Shown: positions 1 through 8,677 of the stretch, one piece after another
Position numbering within the stretch: position 1 is the first letter of the stretch
How the letters are laid out: the number at the start of each line of letters is the position of its first letter
NCBI GenBank assembly: GCA_934667465.1
Contig: CAKUMG010000193.1
Location: 1-8,677, forward strand
DNA length: 8,677 nucleotides
Reading direction: 5' to 3'
Source: an uncultured Actinoplanes sp.
GTDB lineage: Bacteria > Actinomycetota > Actinomycetes > Mycobacteriales > Micromonosporaceae
Made by a program: the position numbers and the translations under genes
The notes under the pieces: model-generated
Database searches by the model: none
What the model was told of the DNA's origin: nothing
The model's input: the letters and a program-made list of their open reading frames with translations, nothing else

Positions 1-375
1 GGCCAGGAGCACGTGCTCCTTGGTCTGCGGCATCGGGCCGTCGGTCGCCGCAACCACCAGGATCGCGCCGTCCATCTGCGCGGCACCGGTGATCATGTTC
101 TTGATGTAGTCCGCGTGGCCGGGGCAGTCGACGTGGGCGTAGTGCCGCTTGTCGGTCTGGTACTCGACGTGCGCGATGGAGATCGTGATACCGCGGGCCT
201 TCTCCTCCGGCGCCTTGTCGATCTCGTCGAACGGCGTGTAGGGGTTCAGGTCCGGGTACTTGTCGTGCAGGACCTTGGTGATGGCCGCAGTCAGCGTCGT
301 CTTACCGTGGTCGATGTGACCAATGGTGCCGATGTTGACGTGCGGCTTAGTCCGCTCGAACTTCGCCTTCGCCAC
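1..375 (-). CDS. tuf: Translation elongation factor EF-Tu, N-terminal part (cut by the window edge)
   Basis: EF-Tu is the cytosolic GTPase that carries aminoacyl-tRNA to the ribosomal A site. The 125 codons present give the start of its G domain: P-loop GHIDHGKT at residues 19-26, switch I RGITI at 61-65 and DCPGH at 83-87. The frame runs off the left edge at KEHVLLA, before the NKxD motif, so about two thirds of the protein is missing. The start is GTG at 375-373, fixed by the sequence [20 protein letters not shown] and by a strong AGGAGG six bases upstream. It is the last visible gene of the str cluster, 117 nt after fusA. That gap is long enough for its own regulatory signals, and some actinomycete tuf genes are known to have their own promoter. 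The GTP-binding residues that are visible are intact. Confidence 0.98.
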   Translation of the reverse strand, partial: MAKAKFERTKPHVNIGTIGHIDHGKTTLTAAITKVLHDKYPDLNPYTPFDEIDKAPEEKARGITISIAHVEYQTDKRHYAHVDCPGHADYIKNMITGAAQMDGAILVVAATDGPMPQTKEHVLLA

Positions 376-381
376 TGGTGT

Positions 382-387
382 CCTCCT
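382..387 (-). promoter_or_regulatory. Ribosome binding site of tuf
   Basis: AGGAGG, fully complementary to the 16S anti-Shine-Dalgarno core, lies six bases before the GTG at 375. It is the strongest ribosome binding site in the window and it decides the start of tuf. Confidence 0.9.
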
Positions 388-436
388 GTGGACTGTGGGA
401 TTTCTCGCCCGGCACGCCCGATAAGGCGATAGGGAC

Positions 437-483
437 TCTGTCGACTGCTAGTGCGCGTGCGGCCCTCGACAGACCGCACGCGC
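437..483 (-). other. Overlapping inverted repeats in the fusA-tuf intergenic region (hairpin, possible pseudoknot)
   Basis: A perfect 10-bp inverted repeat (453-462 with 474-483, arms GCGCGTGCGG and CCGCACGCGC) has an 11-nt loop and starts nine bases after the fusA stop codon. Eight of the loop bases (466-473) are exactly complementary to 437-444, further downstream in the mRNA. The two pairings share no bases but interleave, as in an H-type pseudoknot. If the zero-length connector at 473/474 makes that too strained, they would act as alternative hairpins. No T-run follows, so this is not a classical intrinsic terminator. It could tune read-through from fusA into tuf, mark an RNA processing site, or protect the fusA 3' end. 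The complementarity is seen directly; the function is inference. Confidence 0.5.
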
Positions 484-492
484 CTCAACGCA

Positions 493-2589
493 TCAGGCGC
501 CGGTGGCCTTCGCGATGATCTCCTTCGCCACGCTCTGCGGAACCTCGGCGTAGGAGTCGAACTGCATGCTGTAGCTGGCCCGGCCGGCCGTCTTCGACCG
601 GAGGTCGCCGACGTAGCCGAACATCTCCGACAGCGGCACCGAAGCCTTGACGACGCGGGCGCCGGAACGCTCCTCCATCGACTGGATGATGCCACGGCGG
701 GAGTTGATGTCGCCGATCACGTCACCCATGTTGTCCTCGGGCGTGACGACCTCGACGGCCATCATCGGCTCGAGCAGCACGGGGTCGGCCTTGCGGGCCG
801 CTTCCTTCATGACGATCGAGCCGGCGATCTTGAACGCCATCTCGGACGAGTCGACCTCGTGGAACTGACCGTCGACCAGCGTCAGCTTGACGCCGACCAG
901 CGGGTAGCCCGCGAGCACGCCGTACTGCAGCGAGTCCTGCGCACCCGCGTCGACCGAAGGGATGTACTCCTTCGGGATACGACCGCCGGACACCGCGTTG
1001 ACGAACTCGTAGGTCGGGCCGTCCGCCGTGAGGTCGAGGGGCTCGACCGTGACGACGACCTTCGCGTACTGGCCCGAGCCACCGGTCTGCTTCTTGTGCA
1101 CGTACGAGAGCTTCTCCACGGTGCCGCGGATCGTCTCGCGGTACGCCACCTGCGGCTTACCGATGTTCGCCTCGACGTTGAACTCGCGCCGCATGCGGTC
1201 GACGAGGATGTCGAGGTGGAGCTCGCCCATGCCGGCGATGATGGTCTGCCCGGTCTCCTCGTCGTTGAAGACGCGGAAGGTCGGGTCCTCCTCGGCCAGA
1301 CGCTGGATCGCGGTGCCCAGCTTCTCCTGGTCCGACTTGGTCTTCGGCTCGATGGCGACCTGGATGACCGGCTCCGGGAACGTCATCGACTCCAGGATGA
1401 CCGGGTTGGCCGGGTCGCTCAGCGTGTCACCGGTGGTGGTCTGCTTCAGACCCTGGACGGCGATGATGTCGCCGGCCTGCGCGGTGGCGCGCTCCTCACG
1501 CTTGTTGGCGTGCATCTGGTAGATCTTGCCGATCCGCTCCTTGCGGTCCTTGGTGGAGTTGACCACCTGGGAACCGGACTCGAGCGTGCCGGAGTAGACC
1601 CGGACGTACGTCAGCTTGCCGAGGTGCTTGTCGGTCTGGATCTTGAACGCCAGGGCCGAGAAGGGCTCGCTGTTGCTGGGCTTGCGCTGCAGCGGGGTCT
1701 CGCCGTCGGTGGCGGTGCCCTCGATGGCCGGGATGTCCAGCGGCGACGGCAGGAAGTCGACAACGGCGTCGAGCATGGGCTGGACGCCCTTGTTCTTGAA
1801 CGCCGAGCCGCACAGCACCGGGTTGGCCTTGCTGGCGATCGTGGCGCGCCGGATGGCGGCCTTGATCTCCTCCTCGGAGAGCTCCTCGCCCTCGAGGTAC
1901 TTCTCCATCACCGCGTCGTCGACGTCGGCAAGCGTCTCGATGAGCTTGTCGCGCCACTCGGCGGCGGAGTCGGCGAGGTCGGCCGGGATCTCCTCGACCG
2001 CGTAGTCCTCACCCTTCTGGGTCTCGCCGCGCCAGGTGAGGGCGCGCATGCCGATCAGGTCGACGACACCGATGTGGTCGCCCTCGAGCCCGATCGGGAT
2101 CTGGAGCACCAGCGGGGTGGCGTTGAGCCGGTCGATCATCATCTGCACGCAGCGGAAGAAGTCGGCACCGGTGCGGTCGAGCTTGTTGACGAAGCACATG
2201 CGGGGGACGTTGTACTTGTCCGCCTGCCGCCACACGTTCTCCGTCTGCGGCTCCACGCCGGCAACGCCGTCGTAGACCGCGACGGCACCGTCGAGCACAC
2301 GCAGCGACCGCTCGACCTCGACCGTGAAGTCGACGTGGCCGGGCGTGTCGATGATCTGGATCGTGTAGCCCTTCCACTCGCACTTCGTGGCGGCGGAGGT
2401 GATGGTGATACCGCGTTCCTGTTCCTGCTCCATCCAGTCCATGACGGCCGCGCCCTCGTGGACTTCACCGATCTTGTACGTGATGCCGGTGTAGAACAGG
2501 ATGCGCTCGGTCGTCGTGGTCTTACCAGCGTCGATGTGCGCCATGATGCCGATGTTGCGTACCTTGGCGAGCGCGTCTGCGGCAGCCAC
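493..2589 (-). CDS. fusA: Translation elongation factor EF-G
   Basis: EF-G is the GTPase that drives tRNA-mRNA translocation and, with RRF, ribosome recycling. The product is 698 residues, the usual EF-G length. G-domain motifs are all present: AHIDAGKT at 17-24, RGITI at 59-63, DTPGH at 81-85, NKLD at 135-138 and SAF at 262-264. Domains II to V follow, including the domain IV stretch GGSGQYAKV. The frame stays open upstream to 2760, but the residues there are Arg/Pro-rich and unlike EF-G. I place the start at GTG 2589-2587 ([20 protein letters not shown]), with a modest AGGGA five bases upstream. It sits 112 nt after rpsG and 117 nt before tuf, in the classical str order. I see no frameshift or missing catalytic residue. 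The complete set of motifs suggests the main housekeeping EF-G rather than a divergent paralogue. Confidence 0.98.
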   Translation of the reverse strand: MAAADALAKVRNIGIMAHIDAGKTTTTERILFYTGITYKIGEVHEGAAVMDWMEQEQERGITITSAATKCEWKGYTIQIIDTPGHVDFTVEVERSLRVLDGAVAVYDGVAGVEPQTENVWRQADKYNVPRMCFVNKLDRTGADFFRCVQMMIDRLNATPLVLQIPIGLEGDHIGVVDLIGMRALTWRGETQKGEDYAVEEIPADLADSAAEWRDKLIETLADVDDAVMEKYLEGEELSEEEIKAAIRRATIASKANPVLCGSAFKNKGVQPMLDAVVDFLPSPLDIPAIEGTATDGETPLQRKPSNSEPFSALAFKIQTDKHLGKLTYVRVYSGTLESGSQVVNSTKDRKERIGKIYQMHANKREERATAQAGDIIAVQGLKQTTTGDTLSDPANPVILESMTFPEPVIQVAIEPKTKSDQEKLGTAIQRLAEEDPTFRVFNDEETGQTIIAGMGELHLDILVDRMRREFNVEANIGKPQVAYRETIRGTVEKLSYVHKKQTGGSGQYAKVVVTVEPLDLTADGPTYEFVNAVSGGRIPKEYIPSVDAGAQDSLQYGVLAGYPLVGVKLTLVDGQFHEVDSSEMAFKIAGSIVMKEAARKADPVLLEPMMAVEVVTPEDNMGDVIGDINSRRGIIQSMEERSGARVVKASVPLSEMFGYVGDLRSKTAGRASYSMQFDSYAEVPQSVAKEIIAKATGA

Positions 2590-2663
2590 TGCAATCCCTA
2601 CTCTTCGTCGTCGTGCTCGACTGGGGGTCCCGCACCGATGGCACGGGGGCCGGCGCCGACCGG

Positions 2664-2697
2664 CGTCGCAGCCCGGCACGAGGCCGGGCCGGCGACG
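2664..2697 (-). other. Stem-loop just downstream of rpsG
   Basis: An outer 6-bp stem (2664-2669 with 2692-2697) and an inner 7-bp stem (2671-2677 with 2683-2689, loop of five) form one nearly continuous GC-rich hairpin, interrupted only by an A opposite CG. It begins four bases after the rpsG stop codon and no T-run follows. It may be a 3' stabilising or attenuating structure between rpsG and fusA. The 112-nt gap (2590-2701) otherwise holds only the weak fusA ribosome binding site; I found no convincing promoter in it. Confidence 0.5.
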
Positions 2698-2701
2698 GGT
2701 C

Positions 2702-3172
2702 TTACCAGCGGTAGTGCGCGAAGGCCTTGTTGGACTCCGCCATCTTGTGGGTGTCCTCACGCCGCTTGACGGCGGCGCCGAGACCGTTGCTCGCGTCGAG
2801 CAGCTCGTTCTGCAGGCGCTCGATCATGGTCTTCTCGCGGCGGGCCTTGGAGTACTGCACCAGCCAGCGCAGGCCCAGGGTGGTCTGCCGCGGCGTACGG
2901 ACCTCGACCGGCACCTGGTAGGTCGCGCCACCGACACGGCGGCTGCGGACCTCGAGGGTCGGCTTGACGTTGTCCATGGCGCGCTTGAGCGTGACCACCG
3001 GGTCGGTGCCGCTCTTCTCCCGGCATCCCTCGAGGGCACCGTAGACGATGCGCTCGGCGAGCTGACGCTTGCCGCCCACCAGGATCTTGTTCACCAGCTG
3101 GGTGACAAGAGGCGAGTTGTAAACCGGGTCCGCAACCACGGGGTGGCGCGGAGCGGGGCCTTTACGCGGCAT
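2702..3172 (-). CDS. rpsG: 30S ribosomal protein S7
   Basis: S7 is a primary 16S rRNA-binding protein that nucleates assembly of the 30S head and lines the E site. The product is 156 residues, the common bacterial length. The N-terminal S7 signature lies around residues 20-46 ([21 protein letters not shown]), the rRNA-binding beta-hairpin segment [14 protein letters not shown] is near 83-96, and the chain ends AFAHYRW. The start is ATG 3172-3170, giving [11 protein letters not shown]; longer in-frame extensions run into rpsL and do not resemble S7. One base separates this start from the rpsL stop codon (TGACATG), so the two genes are probably translationally coupled. The AAGGAG ribosome binding site (3183-3188) lies inside the last codons of rpsL. 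In E. coli S7 represses its own operon; I see no evidence here for or against that. Confidence 0.99.
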   Translation of the reverse strand: MPRKGPAPRHPVVADPVYNSPLVTQLVNKILVGGKRQLAERIVYGALEGCREKSGTDPVVTLKRAMDNVKPTLEVRSRRVGGATYQVPVEVRTPRQTTLGLRWLVQYSKARREKTMIERLQNELLDASNGLGAAVKRREDTHKMAESNKAFAHYRW

Positions 3173-3173
3173 G

Positions 3174-3548
3174 TCAGCTCTTCTCCTTCTTCGCGCCGTA
3201 ACGGCTGCGGGCCTGCTTGCGGTTGCGGACGCCCTGGGTGTCCAGCGAACCACGGACGATCTTGTAGCGGACGCCGGGCAGGTCCTTCACACGGCCACCA
3301 CGCACGAGCACGATCGAGTGCTCCTGGAGGTTGTGGCCGACGCCCGGGATGTACGCCGTCACCTCGATCTGGCTGCTGAGCTTCACACGAGCGACCTTGC
3401 GCAGCGCAGAGTTCGGCTTCTTGGGGGTGGTGGTGTACACGCGCGTGCACACGCCGCGCCGCTGAGGACTACCCTTCAGCGCCGGCGTCTTGGTCTTGCT
3501 CGTCTTCGCCTGACGGCCCTTTCGGACCAGCTGCTGGATCGTGGGCAC
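3174..3548 (-). CDS. rpsL: 30S ribosomal protein S12
   Basis: S12 sits at the 30S decoding centre and governs tRNA selection accuracy; it is the classical target of streptomycin-resistance mutations. The product is 124 residues, the actinobacterial length. The S12 signature [11 protein letters not shown] is at 41-51, with Lys43 and Lys88 (in RVKDLPG, with Asp89 next to it) in the wild-type, streptomycin-sensitive state. The start is GTG 3548-3546 ([13 protein letters not shown]). The frame is open further upstream to 3794, but those residues are Arg-rich leader sequence with no S12 similarity, and GGAGA lies six bases before the GTG. It is the first gene of the str operon, about 250 nt from the predicted transcription start, and it runs directly into rpsG. 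Confidence 0.99.
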   Translation of the reverse strand: MPTIQQLVRKGRQAKTSKTKTPALKGSPQRRGVCTRVYTTTPKKPNSALRKVARVKLSSQIEVTAYIPGVGHNLQEHSIVLVRGGRVKDLPGVRYKIVRGSLDTQGVRNRKQARSRYGAKKEKS

Positions 3549-3554
3549 CGGGTT

Positions 3555-3566
3555 TCTCCGCTCCCT
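3555..3566 (-). promoter_or_regulatory. Ribosome binding site region of rpsL
   Basis: Two purine-rich blocks, AGGGAG (3561-3566) and GGAGA (3555-3559), precede the GTG at 3548; the second is six bases away, an ideal spacing. They support the 124-residue start over longer reading-frame extensions. Confidence 0.75.
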
Positions 3567-3567
3567 T

Positions 3568-3588
3568 CGGCCGCCGTTGTCGCGGCCG
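3568..3588 (-). other. Hairpin adjoining the rpsL ribosome binding site
   Basis: A perfect 7-bp inverted repeat (3568-3574 with 3582-3588, arms CGGCCGC and GCGGCCG, loop of seven) ends one base upstream of the AGGGAG block of the rpsL ribosome binding site. Its position would let it influence access to that site or act as a protein-binding landmark. Structure is seen; function is not known. Confidence 0.45.
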
Positions 3589-3773
3589 CACCGTCTTCGT
3601 ATGCCTTGTGTGCGAGCGGCCCGGTGGGCCCCGCACCCGCGGTCGGGCGTGTCGCCCGGTTCACGGTCCCGCCGCGCGCAGTCACGCGCGACGAGTTTTT
3701 GTCTTTGTCGGGCTCTGACGCCCGTCGTGCTCACTGCCCCGTCGTTCTTACCGACTCGGGCGCACGCACGAGT

Positions 3774-3793
3774 TGCCCGGGCGAGCCCGGGCA
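3774..3793 (-). repeat. Twin GCCCGGGC palindromes at the predicted mRNA 5' end
   Basis: The 8-bp palindrome GCCCGGGC occurs twice (3775-3782 and 3785-3792), ten bases apart, so both faces align on one helical turn. Together with flanking T and A they form a 9-bp inverted repeat with a 2-nt centre. The block begins about three bases after the predicted transcription start of the str promoter. As DNA it could be an operator. As RNA it would fold into an 8-bp stem with a CUCG loop at the extreme 5' end. The repeat is seen; the role is inferred. Confidence 0.55.
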
Positions 3794-3802
3794 CGAGGGG
3801 AA

Positions 3803-3831
3803 AGAGTACCCACCACAGGCACGCAGGTCAA
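3803..3831 (-). promoter_or_regulatory. Probable principal promoter of the str operon
   Basis: On the minus strand, TTGACC (3831-3826) and TACTCT (3808-3803) are separated by exactly 17 bases, matching the consensus for the principal sigma factor of actinobacteria (TTGAC-N17-TAnnnT). Transcription would start near 3796 and run through rpsL, rpsG and fusA, perhaps into tuf. It is the best promoter match I found in the window and lies where the operon needs one. Confidence 0.7.
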
Positions 3832-3898
3832 AACGAGTCGCACATGAACGCGACCAGATCGGACCCGCTGGCTTGACGATGGACATCTCCGGCTTACA

Positions 3899-3904
3899 AG
3901 TGTA
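3899..3904 (-). promoter_or_regulatory. Possible second, upstream -10 box for the str operon
   Basis: TACACT on the minus strand fits TAnnnT, but 17 bases upstream the sequence is GC-rich and has no -35 match. It could be an extra start site about 95 nt upstream of the main one. Weak evidence. Confidence 0.2.
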
Positions 3905-3912
3905 GCGGGTGC

Positions 3913-3927
3913 CGCCGGAGCCCGGCG
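3913..3927 (-). terminator. Possible terminator hairpin after the DUF4190-like gene
   Basis: A 6-bp all-GC inverted repeat (3913-3918 with 3922-3927, loop of three) lies 30 bases beyond the stop codon of the upstream membrane-protein gene. No T-run follows. A second small repeat, GTCGTC/GACGAC at 3953-3966, spans the stop codon itself. Either could end that transcript before the str promoter, but neither is strong. Confidence 0.3.
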
Positions 3928-3956
3928 CCGCGGTGCCTGTTTCCCGCACCACGTCG

Positions 3957-4427
3957 TCAGGACGACTGCAATATCACACTCAACAGCAGGGCGAGCAGGG
4001 CGATTCCCGCGCCGATCCCCCCGCACGAGATGCCCGCCATCGCGAGCCCTCGCCCGGTGAAGCGCAGCCGGCCCTCCTGCCCCGAGCGCCGGATCTGGCG
4101 CCGCGCCGCGAGGCCGAGCCCCACGGACCCGCCACCGACCACCACGCCGAAGAGCGCGAACGCCCCGCCCACCAGCACACCCCAGCCCTCCCCCGCGCCG
4201 GCCACGCCGAAGCAGAGCACGAGCGTGGCCACCAGCACCGCGGCGATCCCGGCGATGAGCGACCCGATCGCGAGGCCGGAGGTGATCGGCGCCACCCTGA
4301 GCTGCACCAGCCCGAACTCGGTGCCGGCCACGGCGTCGACCCGCTCCGGCGTCCAGGGCTCCCCCGCCGCCGGGGGTGCCGTCACCGGCGGCCCCGGCTG
4401 ACCCGGCCAGGCTGGCTGCTGTGTCAC
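3957..4427 (-). CDS. DUF4190-like three-helix membrane protein of unknown function
   Basis: The product is 156 residues. A Pro-rich soluble N-terminus (about 1-45, with repeated PGQPGPP-type sequence) is followed by three hydrophobic segments at about 50-78, 82-107 and 128-153. The loop between the last two carries AARRQIRRSG, then GRGLAMAG. That pattern (helix, basic ARxQI loop, GRGLAxAG, helix) is the one I associate with the DUF4190 family of actinobacterial membrane proteins. There is no signal peptide cleavage site and no catalytic motif. The start is GTG 4427-4425, because AGGAGGAG (4434-4441) lies six bases upstream; the longer start at 4472 would begin upstream of that ribosome binding site. 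It is 66 nt after the other small membrane gene and about 160 nt before the str promoter, in the same orientation. Function is unknown; the DUF assignment is from pattern recognition, not a search. Confidence 0.85.
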   Translation of the reverse strand: MTQQPAWPGQPGPPVTAPPAAGEPWTPERVDAVAGTEFGLVQLRVAPITSGLAIGSLIAGIAAVLVATLVLCFGVAGAGEGWGVLVGGAFALFGVVVGGGSVGLGLAARRQIRRSGQEGRLRFTGRGLAMAGISCGGIGAGIALLALLLSVILQSS

Positions 4428-4443
4428 GAACCGCTCCTCCTGC

Positions 4444-4472
4444 CGACTACCCGTGGAACACGAGCATGTCAC
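4444..4472 (-). promoter_or_regulatory. Candidate promoter for the DUF4190-like gene
   Basis: GTGACA (4472-4467) and TAGTCG (4449-4444) on the minus strand are 17 bases apart. The -35 matches TTGACA at five of six positions, but the -10 lacks the conserved final T. A start near 4437 would fall inside the gene's ribosome binding site, which argues against it. The gene may instead be co-transcribed with its upstream neighbour. Confidence 0.2.
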
Positions 4473-4493
4473 CCGAAGGTGGTCCCGCGCACC

Positions 4494-4850
4494 TCAGTCG
4501 GTGTCGGCATCGAAGTCCTGCCCGCCCGGCGCGGCGGCGAGGTGCAGCAGGCCGGCGATGACCGCGACGACGAGCGCGGTGACCGCCAGCAGCAGCCCCG
4601 CCCAGGCGAGACGGCGGCCGCGGCGGATCCAGCGGGAGCCCAGCAGATAGCCCCCGGAGGCGTAGTGCTCGCGCTCCGCCTGCCGGGCGAGCATCAGTGC
4701 CAGGGTGGCGGGAATCACGCCGCCGACGAAGGCCCCCGTGAGCAGCGCCACCAGCCCGAGCACGAACACGGCCCGGGCCTTCGTGGAGGGCGCGGGCTCC
4801 GGATCCAGGGGGTGCCGGGTGGGTGCTGCGGAAACCGGAAGCGTCACCAC
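4494..4850 (-). CDS. Small two-helix membrane protein of unknown function, probably leaderless
   Basis: The product is 117-118 residues. It has a Pro-rich N-terminus (1-25), one hydrophobic segment at about 27-53, a basic central loop containing LARQAER and SRWIRRGRRLAWAG, a second hydrophobic segment at about 82-107, and an acidic tail ending DFDADTD. The loop-helix pattern (ARQ, then GRxLAxAG, then helix) echoes its DUF4190-like neighbour, so the two may be distant relatives. An in-frame TAG at 4859-4857 means translation can only begin at one of two adjacent GTG codons, 4850 or 4847. There is no Shine-Dalgarno sequence at a usable distance. A TAGAAT box six bases before 4847 suggests a leaderless mRNA starting at the second GTG. 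I give the longer form. It lies between the rpoC terminator and the next small gene. Function is unknown. Confidence 0.8.
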   Translation of the reverse strand: MVTLPVSAAPTRHPLDPEPAPSTKARAVFVLGLVALLTGAFVGGVIPATLALMLARQAEREHYASGGYLLGSRWIRRGRRLAWAGLLLAVTALVVAVIAGLLHLAAAPGGQDFDADTD

Positions 4851-4853
4851 TCC

Positions 4854-4859
4854 ATTCTA
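4854..4859 (-). promoter_or_regulatory. -10 box for a leaderless transcript
   Basis: TAGAAT on the minus strand matches TATAAT at five of six positions. Exactly six bases separate it from the second GTG (4847) of the small membrane gene, the normal distance to a transcription start. No -35 match is visible; that region lies in the preceding terminator stem. Leaderless genes with only a good -10 box are common in actinobacteria. Confidence 0.5.
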
Positions 4860-4868
4860 GGAACGCCG

Positions 4869-4900
4869 AAGGGCGCCCGCGCTACTGCGCGAACGCCCTT
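4869..4900 (-). terminator. Terminator-like hairpin after rpoC
   Basis: In the minus-strand RNA, an outer 7-bp stem (4869-4875 with 4894-4900), two G-U wobbles (4876-4877 with 4892-4893) and an inner 5-bp stem (4878-4882 with 4887-4891) stack into one 14-bp helix closed by an AGUA loop. On the opposite strand the two wobbles would be C-A mismatches, so the fold favours the rpoC direction. It starts 48 nt after the rpoC stop codon. There is no T-run, as is often the case for GC-rich actinobacterial terminators. Confidence 0.65.
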
Positions 4901-4912
4901 GACGTCAGAACT

Positions 4913-4948
4913 CAGCGGTTCAGCGGTGCAACCACGGTGGTGCGACCG

Positions 4949-4956
<8 letters not shown>
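4913..4956 (-). repeat. Three copies of CAGCGGT around the rpoC stop codon
   Basis: CAGCGGT (plus-strand reading) occurs at 4913-4919, 4921-4927 and 4950-4956. The first two are eight bases apart, and the third includes the rpoC stop codon. On the coding strand each copy reads ACCGCTG. This may be a small local duplication or chance; no function is evident. Confidence 0.35.

Positions 4957-8677
<3,721 letters not shown>

Larger units (their letters stand above)
3549..3796 (-). promoter_or_regulatory. Long structured 5' leader of the str operon
   Basis: This is the untranslated stretch from the predicted start of transcription (about 3796) to the rpsL GTG. It holds no convincing gene. Besides the hairpins listed separately, short perfect inverted repeats lie at 3709-3724 (5 bp, loop 6), 3673-3690 (6 bp, loop 6), 3644-3658 (6 bp, loop 3) and 3618-3630 (5 bp, loop 3). 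At this GC content some hairpins are expected by chance, so each alone is weak. The length of the leader is the more solid observation. It could host growth-rate or ribosomal-protein control of the operon; I cannot match it to a known riboswitch. Confidence 0.55.

Noticed and set aside
419..444. Possible tuf promoter with a TCGACA -35-like hexamer on the minus strand
   Set aside because: The nearest -10-like sequence (TTATCG at 424-419) is only 14 bases away and a poor match, so I could not support a separate tuf promoter from sequence alone.
2590..2760. N-terminal extension of EF-G to an ATG at 2760
   Set aside because: The extra 57 residues are Arg/Pro-rich, would overlap the end of rpsG, and have no counterpart in EF-G. 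The GTG at 2589 gives the normal protein.
451..2769. A 772-codon open frame on the plus strand opposite fusA
   Set aside because: It is the antisense shadow of fusA, kept open by high GC at third positions. Its product is rich in Arg, Asp, Val and Leu with no recognisable family, while the minus strand encodes a complete EF-G.
3476..3685. A 69-codon minus-strand frame in the str leader, as a possible leader peptide
   Set aside because: It runs out of frame into rpsL, is Arg-rich, has no clear ribosome binding site, and has no run of regulatory codons.
3873..3900. Plus-strand promoter-like pair TTGACG-N16-TACAAG
   Set aside because: It would transcribe antisense into the DUF4190-like gene, and no plus-strand gene follows. 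The -10 is only a partial match, so I treat it as chance.

Overview
This is a high-GC (roughly two-thirds G+C) bacterial chromosomal window. It carries the 3' part of the RNA polymerase operon followed by the str operon, all read on the minus strand, so the genes run right to left. Gene order in transcription order is rpoC (5' end beyond the right edge), a small two-helix membrane protein, a DUF4190-like three-helix membrane protein, rpsL, rpsG, fusA and tuf (3' part beyond the left edge). GTG starts are common, the promoter hexamers are actinobacterial in style, and the beta' protein has an N-terminal coiled-coil insertion. The S12, S7, EF-G and EF-Tu sequences also read as Actinobacteria, and I would guess Micromonosporaceae or a close relative. 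That family guess is from memory of the sequences, not from a search.

Layout. 8677-4949: rpoC, lacking only about 50 N-terminal residues. 4948-4851: a 14-bp terminator-like hairpin, then a TAGAAT -10 box placed so that the next gene is probably translated from a leaderless mRNA. 4850-4494 and 4427-3957: two small membrane proteins of unknown function. 3956-3549: a 408-nt gene-free stretch with a good sigma70-type promoter (TTGACC-N17-TACTCT) and a structured leader of about 250 nt for the str operon. 3548-2702: rpsL and rpsG, separated by one base. 2701-2590: a hairpin just after rpsG, then the fusA ribosome binding site. 2589-493: fusA. 492-376: an intergenic region with two overlapping inverted repeats that could form a pseudoknot or alternative hairpins. 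375-1: the first 125 codons of tuf.

The genes supply transcription and translation machinery: the catalytic beta' subunit, two 30S proteins and two elongation factors. They are all intact and conserved, with no mobile element, CRISPR, tRNA or foreign-looking cargo. I did not find a new multi-gene system. The points most worth a second look are the RNA elements between the genes, the leaderless small gene lodged against the rpoC terminator, and the pair of DUF4190-like proteins between two essential operons.
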